Part shown: piece by piece, positions 44,181 to 56,978 of the stretch
Layout of the letters: the number at the start of each line of letters is the position of its first letter
How positions within the stretch are numbered: the stretch's first letter is position 1
Source: Cyclina sinensis
Lineage: Eukaryota; Mollusca; Bivalvia; Venerida; Veneridae
NCBI GenBank assembly: GCA_012932295.1
Contig: JAAONU010000013.1
Coordinates: 41,430,627 to 41,494,626, forward strand
Direction of reading: 5' to 3'
Length of the DNA stretch: 64,000 bases
Program-made: the position numbers and the translations under genes
Notes under the pieces: generated by a model
What the model was told of the DNA's origin: nothing
Database searches by the model: none
What the model saw: the letters and a program-made list of their open reading frames with translations, nothing else

Positions 44181-47100
44181 AATGCTTTTTTAACATCTGC
44201 TAACCTGTTAGATATAGATGTTGATCGAGAATAGCTTTTTCTTCAAAGAGATACATACATATATCTTTCATTTGATTGAGATGAAAAATATATTACAGTA
44301 GTTTGTATTTGAATCATTATTATCTAGATACAGACAATAGATTTTGGAGCATTTTTCGTATGGGATGTTGATAGCTTGAAACTTAATTGGTTAATTAGTG
44401 TTCTATTACCGTATTTTGAACAATGTCTAGAATGGTTATTACAATCATTTTCAGCAGCATTGTATGTGTTTATGTAGCTGCTCTTCAAAACGCATATTGT
44501 TTTTTTATTTCTTCTCAAAGATGATATAATGAATACTTGAAACATTCTTTACATTTTCAAATACTTTGAAATGCAAATCGCTTACATGTCAAAAGCACGG
44601 ATAATCATACGTTCTAACAGTAGCAGGATTTTGTTTTGATAGTGTACTAGTATTTACTTCTTAAAAATGTTATATCAATAGATTAGTCATTTATTAGTTT
44701 ATTAAATGCTTCTTTCCTTATTAAAATTTTCCTGTTATGAAATAATGGGTAAAAAGGATTATAACACTATTGCTTTGAAATGAAGGTTAAATAAACTGTT
44801 CTTTCGAATTAATACAAAACCTGCAGGCAAATGTAAAAAGGAAAAAAGAAAAATATTGGGCCAATATTCAAGCACCGTTTTGAAAAAGTTTAACACATAT
44901 CTTAGGAAAAGAAAGAAAAAAAATAATATATTACAGGACAAAAGTTTGTTTTTTTAAAGATGAATGTCCTGCTATTATCCAGAAAATATCTCACGAGGCC
45001 TTAGAGTTGTCAGAATTAATGAAAAAATGGCAACAAGGAAGCATCGAATTTTCCGGGGGAAGAAGCATTTGTTTTAATTTATTGATGGGAGTTAGTTACT
45101 GAACAAATATGAACAATGGCTGTACTAGCAGTTTGTTTCATAAACCTAAAAGTAGGACACTGATGGTTGTCTTTTTAAGTGGAAATAAAGTTGCATGAAG
45201 GAATAAGTCTTTATTAAACAAAAGTTTGGCTCGTTTAAAGTTGCTTAGGATCAGATTGTCTGGTTCATGTTTAGAAAAGACGTTTGTTGCTTATGATACT
45301 TATGTTTAATCTGGTTTTAATATATTTTATAACAATTGAACAAATGATAACCATTTGAGTAAGCAACTGACATGAACTCTAGCTAGTGTATTGCTAAAAA
45401 GAGAATTAGTTTTTCTCTTTGCAATGTTTGTATAAAAGCTTCCCACGCTAATATTATTTAACACAATACTTTCATTACATCATAACCGTTGTGTACAAAT
45501 AATTAATAATTTATTTCTAGATAAAGTTTGGAATTCTGTTTATTATAACAAAAACTTTGTAAAAATTTACTCTCCCACGTAATCATCTTCATATTGTCGA
45601 CGACGACTTAGTGATCATAATTGTTTATAACGTCTGAGTTAGTAAGTACAACGCGAAGTTTGTTACGACTCCACCTGTCGTCATAAAAGTGAGAATGACC
45701 TTATAAGATGCAAGATATTATTGTAAGAACGGCAACTGACTACTGTCCGTTCTAAGGCGGTAGCCCCTCAGGTTCTCATTTTCGTTAATTCTTTGTGATG
45801 TCTTTTTTTAATTGATCTATATATAAATTTATGGTGTATTTTCCTCTCTACTTTTTGACTGTGTAGGGAGGCTGTTTTCTGGTACGCGTTTTTTTTCCAC
45901 TTTTTTTTCAAAATGTGTACTAGTGTAAAAACTATCAAGATGTATTCAGTATCTCGTAATCAAGAAGCTTTTAAATGTGGCATAAAACATTTAGAACTTC
46001 CAAAACAATACATAAGAGGAATAAAGTACAGGTAAAGCTTTGCTTATTTCAAGAGTCTAGCGAGGTAAATCTGCAGTAGTTGTGGAAAAAATCAAACTAC
46101 TGAATGAAAGTTGTATATAAAAGACGTAATAATATTTCTTTGGAAACGAAACTCCTGATAGGTTGTTGTTAAAAGTGGTTTAGCCTGCCGGCCTTGCCAT
46201 GCTTTGATATTTTCTACCCAGAATGATAATTCATCTCTGGCAGAAGTCTCTCTTTGCAAGTCGATAGTAATATAATTTACAGGGTCTTAAGTCTAAGCAA
46301 CACTTCTTATTCCGTGCTCATACGACATAAAATCATTAATTTACATTATTCCTTCAACAGTACTACAAAGAAGAGCAAAGCTAAGAAAGGAAACACATTT
46401 TTTGGACATGAAGTATTTTATGCTGGTACGTTTCCACGACCCCGACATATCGATTGAATTTGGAGCCATTAGTTATACCATCGCTTACTGTACTCGATTT
46501 CAATTTGACAGCTCTAAATCTTTACTAGAAAAATTCAAACTTGGTTCCTCTGTAAAATCCAGTTTATCGGTTCATTTTCAGTCCGGAGATAATAAATTAG
46601 TATGCTTTCAATCAACGAGATTATGTACTTAAGCTGTTTCAATAATGATAAGAAATTATTGCTAAAAATGAATTTGTCTGTGTTTATTAAGATAAAGGCT
46701 TTAAAAAAGCGTGGACGCTAGGTCAGTAGTTATTCGGAGGAGGCAGATGTTCTTCTGGGACAAGATAGATTCAAGTGACAGTATTTTTGTATTTTCTTCT
46801 AGGTTACACTTGTTGTTTACTTAGGTATTTTAAGTGTAAGTATTCAAATACTTGTAAGTGGTTTCCTACATAGCAACACAATATCGAATGACGACTTCAG
46901 ATTTTATTTTCTAGTATCGCTTTTGAGATTGCCTTGTTATCTAAGAATATCTTAGAGTTTAAACCCGCAATTTCAGTTTAAAACAGAAATTATATCCGAT
47001 TGCCTGTAAATACGTATACATTCGATATGAACATAGCTGCTTAAATTGTTTTAGATATCAGCAATCTTGCTAAGCAACGAAACCCTGTTTATGTAACGTT

Positions 47101-49034
47101 TCTAGAGTTGGCAAAACATAAAATGGCTCCACATGCGTGATCAAGTGCAATTCTTGTGCAGATCAGCATTGACTGGAACCCGCAATCCAAGAAAATCATT
47201 GTTTATCGTGCCAACTAAACTGCTTTTGATAACAAACCTAGATTTTCTGGAATAAACATGCTCACTTATTTTTTATGTTGCAATAAAATATTTTTATCTT
47301 AAAAACATATATTGTATTAATGTGATCAGATACAATCAGATTTCGATGTGATTCCTCTTTTTACGTCAAAATAAAAGCTGTAAGGATGCAGAAAGGTTGC
47401 TTGAAGAAGAACCGTATTATCTGGTTTCAGTGTATAGAATGAACATGTAAAGGAACAACAATTGTCTTTTTTTTTCACCGAATAAACACCGCGAACATTA
47501 CTTAAGCGTTATTAGTAGACATTATATTATACATGTATATTATATCATTATATGCTCATTTGATTAATAAGTTCACTTTACTTTATATTTTAGTAAAAAA
47601 AATTCCATTCCTTATTTTGAGGTTCATTTATTTATCAGTTAATAGCGAGCATGGGTTTGGATTGGGTTGCTTTGGTACAGTCAAAACTTGTTGTCCAAAC
47701 ATGGCAGACTGATATTTATTCAAATGTTTAGTCAGTTGATAAATTTGTTGCTATTTATATGTTAAATTATGTTTGACATTTTTATTGCTTTTGGTAACTG
47801 TTGTTCTTATCAATTATTTTAGTCTACATGCCGGTTTTTAAATTCGGAATTCATAAATATTAAACTGCTAAGGCTATTAAAGAGAATATATAGCACCCTG
47901 ACTGGCTGTGCGTTTCGCACACCAGAAATAAGTGTATCATTTATCTGACTAATCTACCGACCTTCTTGTGGTGCAACAAAAAATACTGCGACCTTTAAGT
48001 GGCAGAAGATTGTCTTTTGATAACACTTCAATAAATCAGAAATGAATTCTTCCAGACTGCATATTACTTACAGGAGAAATTAAAGAGACACATCTGCCTC
48101 CCAATGACTGCCTGCAAGCACATTCTAAATGATCAATGTTTTAGGAATCCGTTGCTGCTACTTGTTTTTTTTTCATCTGCAGGATTTGTTCACAGAATTT
48201 GAAGGAACTTTTAAAAAGCATTAAATTCTTTAAAAGGAAATAATGTAAATATGGTCGTAAGCAATTTAATGAGCCATTTCATTTGTCGAAATAGAACATT
48301 AATAATCTTGCTAGTAGTAAATTACTAATGTGTGTTGCTGCAAATAAATTTCTATTATTTTGATTCTCTTTAATGAAAAGAAGGTCAGGCATGGATGAGA
48401 CAAAATTTGGTCTTCAGACAATATGATCTGAGTCTGCTGACATGTATGTATTCAACTGGATAATTGTAACAAGAAATACCATACCTAAATTGCTGATGGA
48501 ACTTCCGAACTCCTTTCTTTAGTACCGTATTTTTACCGTACAGGGGCATATTATTTTCTTTTAAACTTTAGAGAACTAAATAAAATAGAACTAGGAAAAC
48601 ATGTTAGCTTTTTTAATATTTGTCTCTATTAAATCAGTGTATATTGAAATTTAGGCTTTAAATGATGTTTTTAATTTAAAATAACTATGCCTTAATAAAC
48701 ATAGATTTGTTTCATTTATAACTAAATATATATAAATTTTAAAAAAAGGCATAAATTTTTTAATATAGAAACACACTATTTAAACTATTTTAAAAGTAAA
48801 CAAATTATACGCATAATTAATAACTCACTGTTACTATATAAGGTTATACACTTTATCCTTTAAAATTTCAGAAATGTTTGGAAAGGAAGACACTTTTTAC
48901 AAGTAAGACAAATCCTGGTCTCTTGAGATGTTCCTGAAGTTTACAATGTTTTTTTTTTGTAATCTCGCCATGATTACATAAGTCATTATTATAAAGTATT
49001 TGTTAACTGATTACACTTCTTGTTGTCATGGCAG
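44181..49034. other. No gene seen (intronic); faint old duplication
   Basis: Open frames of 60-76 codons only (44324-44545, 44759-44941, 46254-46632), without recognisable domains. Landmarks at 45493-45545, 46118-46155 (TTTCTTTGGAAACGA) and 46256-46340 match both 39.7-41.1 kb and 51.6-51.9 kb weakly. Confidence 0.4.
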
Positions 49035-49459
49035 GTTAACAATTAGTTTCCGTAATAATGACAATAACATTATTACACGTGGTACAAGTTAACAATGAGT
49101 TTCCGTAACAATGACAATAACATTATTACACGTGGTACAAGTTAACAATGAGTTTCCGTAACAATGACAATAACATTATTACACGTGGTACAAGTTAACA
49201 ATGAGTTTCCGTAACAATGACAATAACATTATTACACGTGGTACAAGTTAACAATGAGTTTCCGTAACAATGAGAATAACATTATTACACTTGGTACAAG
49301 TTAACAATGAGTTTCCGTAACAATGACAATAACATTATTACACGTGGTACAAGTTAACAATGAGTTTCCGTAACAATGACAATAACATTATTACACGTGG
49401 TACAAGTTAACAATGAGTTTCCGTAACAATGACAATAACATTATTACACGTGGTACAAG
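49035..49459. repeat. 53-bp minisatellite, 8 copies
   Basis: Units starting GTTAACAATGAGTTTCCGTA and ending CACGTGGTACAA begin at 49035, 49088, 49141, 49194, 49247, 49300, 49353 and 49406. The first unit has a few differences and the fifth has GAGAATAAC/ACTTGG variants; the rest are essentially identical. There are no variable spacers, so it is not a CRISPR. Confidence 0.93.
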
Positions 49460-51017
49460 TTATAAAGAGAACCAAACACTAAAGCTTCAGTTAGCATTTA
49501 CAGGTTGAATACATATTATCAAAGATTTATTTGCATTAAATCAAGTTTATCGTCCAGTTTTGCCAAGATGAAACAAATTGTCTGGATCTGATATCTGAAG
49601 GGAAAATATACTGCTTTAATCAAAAATGCATGAGCATAAAATTACATCAATATTTTTCGAACGCATGAATTTCAAGCCGTACTTTCTTTGCTAGCACTTG
49701 GAGTAAGATATTTTATTTTACCAAACTTACATTTTATATATACTCTGCAGAATTATTTTATTCTTTTTGTGTTCCGAAGTCTTGTAAAGGTTCCAGAATG
49801 GCTTGGTAAGAGTAAAAGGTTTCTTATTAGAGAAAAATGTGTACTGCAACATCTTGACGACTAAATAATGTAAACAAACCTTTTTAAAAACTTTTTATAT
49901 ACAGGGCACTCACGCATTTAAGAGCTTAAGCTTAAAATTGACTTTGATAACATTTATATTCTAAATTACATGACATTCATACGCTGAACAATATCTAAAA
50001 ATGAATCGTCATTAGAAATTTATTTGATGAATTTGTTCATCAGAAATAACACTTAACCAAGCATTTAAACACTAATTTAGGTGTAAAACGGATACTTTTG
50101 GACGTTAGGACGTATCTCAAATTCGAAATCGGGTTAAGCTCAGACGCAAAGAAAAGTATATTCACATTTTTTATTGATTCAATTTTGCGCTACAATAGTC
50201 CTTTCGTATTCCAGACATGTTCCATTACCTTCATTCAGTCGTATTATGCCATCTATTTCGAACTAAAACTTGTCGAAAAGCCGCTGCCGATAATATATTT
50301 ACTTTACAAGTCTAGAATTATTAACAGCCTGAGCCTGTTTATAACGACTAGAGAAGTTTCTAGATTGTGAACGTGACTTTTCTGTACTTGGTTTTCTGAA
50401 CAAATACCATATAGATTTACCATTAACAAAGAACTAGCTGTCTAAAGCCAGAATTTACTAATCAGTAATTTAAGAGATAAAGTTATGAAGTCATTTTCGC
50501 TTGAAAACAAGGACACTTTTTCGGTTTTCTTTCAGTTTTCAACTATATTTTATTCGTTATTTGTAGCCTTTGCATTGGCTAGTTGTTTAACTGCTTCTGT
50601 TGTCACTTTCTACAGAGTTGATATGTTCTTTCTTGCTCTGGTACTGAAGAATATTAGCAGTGTTGTAAAGAGGCAGATTTAATAAGTAACGATAAGCCTT
50701 GGACGTAAATCACAAGGCAGTAGAGCTTTCTTAAACATTATTTTCATCGTATTTAATTTAAATAACAAGCATCCCATTGCATAGGAAGAGTAAAAAACAG
50801 TGCAAATAGTTCAAAGTTAAATTGATGAAATGCTAATCAAAAACGAATACAATGTTTTCCTTAGGCTTTAATGGTGTTAGCATTATTGAAACTTTAGCCA
50901 GGAATTTGCAATTTGAAACTTTTGTATTCATTCAGAGCTTTCTGCTACAAAATACCACAGAATTGGCCCTTTATCATTGGAAAGTTTTAATTGCTTTAAG
51001 GTATATAACTATTCGAA
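49460..51017. other. No gene seen (intronic)
   Basis: AT-rich. Frames at 50098-50370, 50485-50682 and 50852-51034 are of chance length, without a recognised domain or evident acceptor/donor pair for the stress-protein gene. Confidence 0.4.
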
Positions 51018-54000
51018 ATCTTTGGAAAGATTAAACGTCTGAAAAATATGTCCGTCCCACTTCAGAATTAGAATTAGCCACAAGAGCAAATATTCGAAAC
51101 TCGTGGGAAGCTTAAGAGAGACAAGGCAAAGTACACCTAAAACTCTTTCTATTTTTAACTCAAATTCATATGATCGCAAGAATTATAGATTTTTCTAAGT
51201 ACAGCGCTTTTAACGATTCGGAAATAAGTATGCAATTATTTGGTACTTAACGATTGTTTTAAGCCCTGCTTATTTCCATGATGTTTTAATGTATAGTTTT
51301 TACGTAATGAACTTTAAAATAAGAGATGCGATTTTGGTGGACGTTGGTTGGTCGCTTTCTCTTTAATCAACATTCTGGACGCTTCGTTTATGATACTGTC
51401 GTCACGGCTGAAGTAGAAATCGAGGTCAATGACAAAAAAACAAAACATTTGAGACTTTTGTAAGATAAGAATAAATACGAATGTAAAAAAGATGCTTTTC
51501 TCTAGGAAAGAGGTAAAAATGTATTGTCTCTAAGCTGATAAAGCAATACAATGTCAGTTGTTTTTGTTTTTGCCTGTTTATTTTGATACAGGGTACAGTA
51601 TGAACAACTGTGAATCAAGTACAAACGGCAGTATTTTATTAGTGAAGATGTTTACTTAATATGTAAATACATTTCTTTGGAAACGACACTCCCTGAAATA
51701 ACGTTTACTGATTGATTACGGGTTGATTGCTTGTTTCCTACATAATTTGTTTCTTCTGCACCATTTACTACCAAACTCGACATTTACTCAGTATTTATTG
51801 AAACGACTCGTGTGTGTTCATGTTTGAACACCTATCAACAACACAAATTGGTACACGCATGTGTTATTTACAATCGATAGATGTCAAATATCACTGTAGG
51901 ACATATTGGGTATGTAATATAAGTGACTGTTAAATATATCTGGAGAAACCTATTCAGTACGTCTGTCAAAAAGTGAGTATTTTTCTGTACTCTAGAGGGA
52001 AACTATTTCCCTTGTATTAATACGGAAGGCAACACAATGTCCCACTGGTTTGACACTGAAATAATGAAAATCTGATTTCCTTTATATAGTTGTACAGCTT
52101 GCATTCACTGCACCCGCATTCTGAAATAATTACTTTTTGGCGTGACAAATAAACCATTATGGAATCTGATCCCGATTCTCTGAAACTGTTGAGTGCAGTC
52201 ATAGAAATGTCACAAGTAATGTTCTTCCATTTTTCAGGATATTGTTGTATTTTTTGTATAAAAGATACTTTAATGACGAAGCACTACATGGAGACAAACA
52301 CAGCCAGCATATAAAAATGCATACTGAATTCAAACTTAATGCCAAATGTTCAGTACGGGAATGAAGCGTCATGTAATCTTTTCTCAGATTTGCTTAAGTG
52401 ATGTTTATTGATTAAAAGAATAAATAACATTGAAATATGATACATTTGCATACGATATATACCTAGAGCAAATCCTTAAACAGAAGAGACATTTAGTTGC
52501 TTCTCCTGTTTTAGTCTGATGATATTCTTTAGATAATTTAGTTACACATAAAGTCATGCCCATGTCTATGTTATAAGCTATTACATTTGTTTTGATTTGA
52601 TGTCTCATTATTAAATACGTATATTTTCAGATTGTATTCGATTTTATAACTCACTTTGACTGTGATGTTTTCAGCGAGATTTTATATCAAACGCTGTGAT
52701 TAGAACACAAAATACGAACAAACTTTGAATACAATTATATCGCCCCTCTGGTAATTATACTTTCCATTTAATGCAATACTTTTAGATACATCAATATTTC
52801 TGTTACATTTTTTTCTTATTTTCGAACACAAAGCGTAGGTGTTTCCAGTGTCAGATGCTGTTAAAGAAATGTCGCCATGTTCATAAGCTCCCCTATAATG
52901 TTTGAGGTTTTAAGTTTTTGTCTTAAAATTAGTTTTGATAAGTACTGATGCTAAATAGTTTGTAAACAAATGAAATAATGTCACCATGTTTAAGGTTGAG
53001 ACTTCTAGTACGCATATTCTGTCCAGATAAATAGTTTCTCTTTTCTGTTTTCTGACTAAATGGACGAAGCTCGACCCCCCTTTGCGTGGCTTAACAAGAT
53101 TAGTACAAAACATCAACTGGATAAAATGTCTTGAGGTTACAAATTGCTTCGGGGAATAACGAAAATACAATTAAGACAGTTTGTTCTTTCAGGCATGAGC
53201 CTACAAAAATCCTTTTAATTTGAATATTGAGCCACACAAATAGTGATGTTCTTGTTTTGAGGAATAAATGAGAATTTGTATGGCATTTGGTGTATTTTTA
53301 TGTATTAGCAGATAGAATTTACATTTACAATGTCCAATTCAGATACTTCTCTATATGTTAGATATATCAATTAACTTTCTGAGGTTATTTTTAACAAGAC
53401 ATATCTTCAGAAAATATGATTGGCCTAGATACTGTACAAAGTTAATGCCTGATATATGCATAGTTTTTGGAAATTGGCAAATATTGAACGCGAATAGTAA
53501 TCGAACATCCTCATATTTCCATTACAATATACATAGGCAATAAACAAAAATGAGTTTATCAATTTTAATGAAATAAATTAATAAGTTATATTTAAAGTAT
53601 ATCTGTTCCATGATTTTTCTTAATTAACATCTTTTGATATTTAATTTATGGATGTACTAATGTTATCATTTTTGCATTATTTTCAGACTTCATTAAACTA
53701 ACAATTACGAATTCTGCCTTAAAATTTCGTAAGAGCAATACTTTTAAGCAATAGCAAACATTCCTTCTTCAGCTGAAGATGTTTTTTTATCTAACATATT
53801 CTTTCGTTACAAATATAGGTAAAAATAAACGATACGACGAAAACTTTTTTAACAGTTTAAAAAATGGATTCATTATCTTTATGCATACTTTAAAAACATT
53901 TCAGACAATCAAAGACTCATTATGTTCTTTCCTTGAAGTCATATTGTACAAATCAACTCAACAACCCATATTCATTCAATTTCCTATAAGTTGAGGCTTT

Positions 54001-56978
54001 CGCTAACGAGAGAATTACCATTATAGTAGAATGATAGTCTTTCAGTGCTTGTCACGATTACATTTACTTTATACGTCACGCGTCTTAAGATATTTAGTAC
54101 GGTACTAAACGGTCAAGTGTTAGAATGATGTAATGCAACAATTTGAAAAAAGATTCTCTAGCATTTGATGTCAAGCAAGAAACTAAATATCTGATTCAAA
54201 GTGACATAAATGGTGTTGCTGTTTTAACAAGACGTTTAGTTTTGTTTAAATGTCTTACATAACGGCCCCGCTGTCTTAAGCGTAGGTTCCTTATACATTC
54301 CGACACCAACCAGGAATAAGTGGTCAACTTAAACCTGCTTTACGTTAACAAACTTCACTTGCATAAGAGATATAAAGCACTGTGTAAAATACATGAAATG
54401 TGAAAATAAGATAATAAATTTGCCCTTTAAGATCTGGAAAACACCATCATTAGAGCTTGAATTAGCATCGTTAGTCGATATGCAATACAGTGTTTGCAAA
54501 CTGAAGCGTGTGGAACTTTCAATCACCAGACATTATGTTCTCAATTTCAGGACAGAAAAAAAGGTGATGCTATTTTATTCAATTTTATTGCATGCCTTCG
54601 AGCCTCTGTAATGAATTTAGATTTTTTTTAAAAATTCAATTAGACTACTTTGAATATTAAGCACGTGAGAAACCCGTGATATTGATGCATTTCAATGGTA
54701 TTTCACCTTCGAGTATCGGTATAAAATAGATTTTATAAATCCCGAGTACAACAATAAGTCACATCTGTTTTTACCTTGTTTTACAGTTTTAGAGTACTTA
54801 CGCTTTCTAAATCCTGCGCACTGGAGGATCATTTGTGAATACTAAAATGTTGTCAGATTTGTCAGAATCGGACACGTCGAAAATGTGATTAAGGACGTAT
54901 TGTAGCCATTTGATTCTGCAGTAAGTGCGAAAGAAATACGCTAAACGTACATATTGTTTTCAGAGCTGATGCGAGGCAGAAGTTTCTGTTTTACAGACGG
55001 TAATTCACAAATGTTAGGATACTTGGATATGATATGAATGTTTCCCTTATTCATTAACAGGAAACAGACAAAAAGTAATTGCGTTCGAAAGGAAACAGTG
55101 GCATAAAATTGTTTTTATTTACTTCAATAACCAGGAGTTTTCTCTTAAAATACGTACATATGTGGTGAAACGGTAAATAATTCTTCCAAGATTTGGCTAT
55201 AGGCGCATCAAACATAGAACAATATTTAATCTGTATTTTAGTTCAAGTTTCTCAAGAAAATGTTATCTAACCCCAAATCAGTTTCTTTCAAAAGTAATAA
55301 ATTCCTTCAAGCATTTTGACCTCAAGGTCAGATCAAACGATTTTTAAAAATGTAATACTGATCTAATATCAAGTAAGATCATTAAGACTTAGTGCAAAAG
55401 CAAACAATTGCAGTTTATATGCCCTCCGATGTTTGTCCAATTATTCTAGGCATCCCGTTGTTTCGTGTTTACAAAACGTGACTGTAATTTGTTCGGATTT
55501 TCGAAGAAAGTAGCATAAAACATGCTGTTGTTGTAATATGATGCAAGATAAATTTCATTTTTTTTCGGTCTTTTGTTTAATATTATGAAAAACAAGACAT
55601 CTTTTTATACAGTTGATATTTAAGGAAGCTGAATAGTTCTGGTGTTATATTATACTGTATCCTGGATATCAAGATATGAAACGCAATTTTGAAACGGGGT
55701 AATGTTTTGTTTCCAAATGTTTATATAGCCATTGTTATCTCCTGACTATGATTTATTCAAAATGCTTTGCTTTTGACTGGTTTATTGCGTGCAGTGTATT
55801 TTTATTGAACAAACGTCTGTTGCAAGCCTTACGGGTGCACTTAACTTTACAGAACCATTTTCTCTAAGAGTCTTTAGATATTTCCCCATGAATATTGATA
55901 TTGAATATATGAAATATTGAAAAAAAATATTCGAACATAAACTGTCTGAAAACGACGTTTTTGAACTAAATAAACAACATTTTTGTATCCTTATCTTTAT
56001 TCAGTGAGAACAGATTAACAGAAATCCTTGCTAACTACAGCTTCGATAATCAGTTACTTAATGTGAATCATTCGCTACTCATTTTTGCTTTTTCGCTTTG
56101 CAGATACGAGTATATTTCATATGCATTCCTTATCAGTGTTTTTACTTGTTGGCAATTTCAGTTTTAATCATCGTGGTATAATAACATTGCTTCTGTTTAC
56201 TTTTACTCCAGAAGAAATAAACGAAAATATTATAACGATCGGTACAAATAAAGGAAGACATTTCAAAGACAGCTGTTGTTTATGGAAATACTCAATATAC
56301 ATAAATTAATATACATAAATTAAGGCCATGTAAGGCTGTCCTTTGAATCTCTTTGTTACGAACATAGAGTTTGTTAGATTATATTTTCTTTATTGTTTAC
56401 TTGGTATGGAGCTTACTTGTTTGAAAATGCTTAATTAGAAAGTGCAACAATTTCTTTTATTAAAGTTATCCTGTTAACCACCTTAGCTGTCACTGAAACG
56501 AGTTGATATGAATGCTTGTTATAAGACTTTTCTGTCTTAGCAGTTACTGCACGACGTACGTTTTACAAAAATAAATTACGTCTTTTTATTGCCCTGTTTT
56601 ACAGTTTTTGTGTAGGTGTAACGCCTTACACATTCTACACTCTGTGAATTTGTTGATTATTTTACGGATTGCAGTTTTTTTTCCTTCATTTAGAATGTGA
56701 TTTAGAAGCATTATTGCAATCTGTTGACTCTGCAGTTGGTGTTAAATAATTACTAAAAAACATATGTATTGCTTCTACAGTTGATGCGAGGCAGACATTT
56801 CCATTTTACTGACGGTAATTTACAAATGTTAGAATACTTTGATATAACATGAATGCTTTTTTGGTTCATTAACAAGATAAAGACAAAAAGTAATTCCATA
56901 CGCTCTGAAAAGAAAGAGTTAGAAAAGAAACAGTGACACTAAAGTGTTTTCAATACATCTAATAAATACAAACAAAAA
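51018..56978 (+). repeat. ~5.96-kb tandem duplicate, copy A
   Basis: Colinear with 56979-62938 across its full length, at roughly 95% identity by eye. Non-coding: short frames in both copies (53355-53543 with 59376-59564; 56085-56309 with 61995-62255; 54329-54526 with 60354-60569) are similar only because the DNA is, and many of their differences are amino-acid changing. Contains two related sub-segments of about 330 bp (about 54770-55100 and 56570-56900) sharing TTGTTTTACAGTTTT and GATGCGAGGCAGA. Confidence 0.88.

Noticed and set aside
49035..49459. CRISPR-like regular array
   Set aside because: Units abut without unique spacers, and the setting is an animal genome, so it is a minisatellite.
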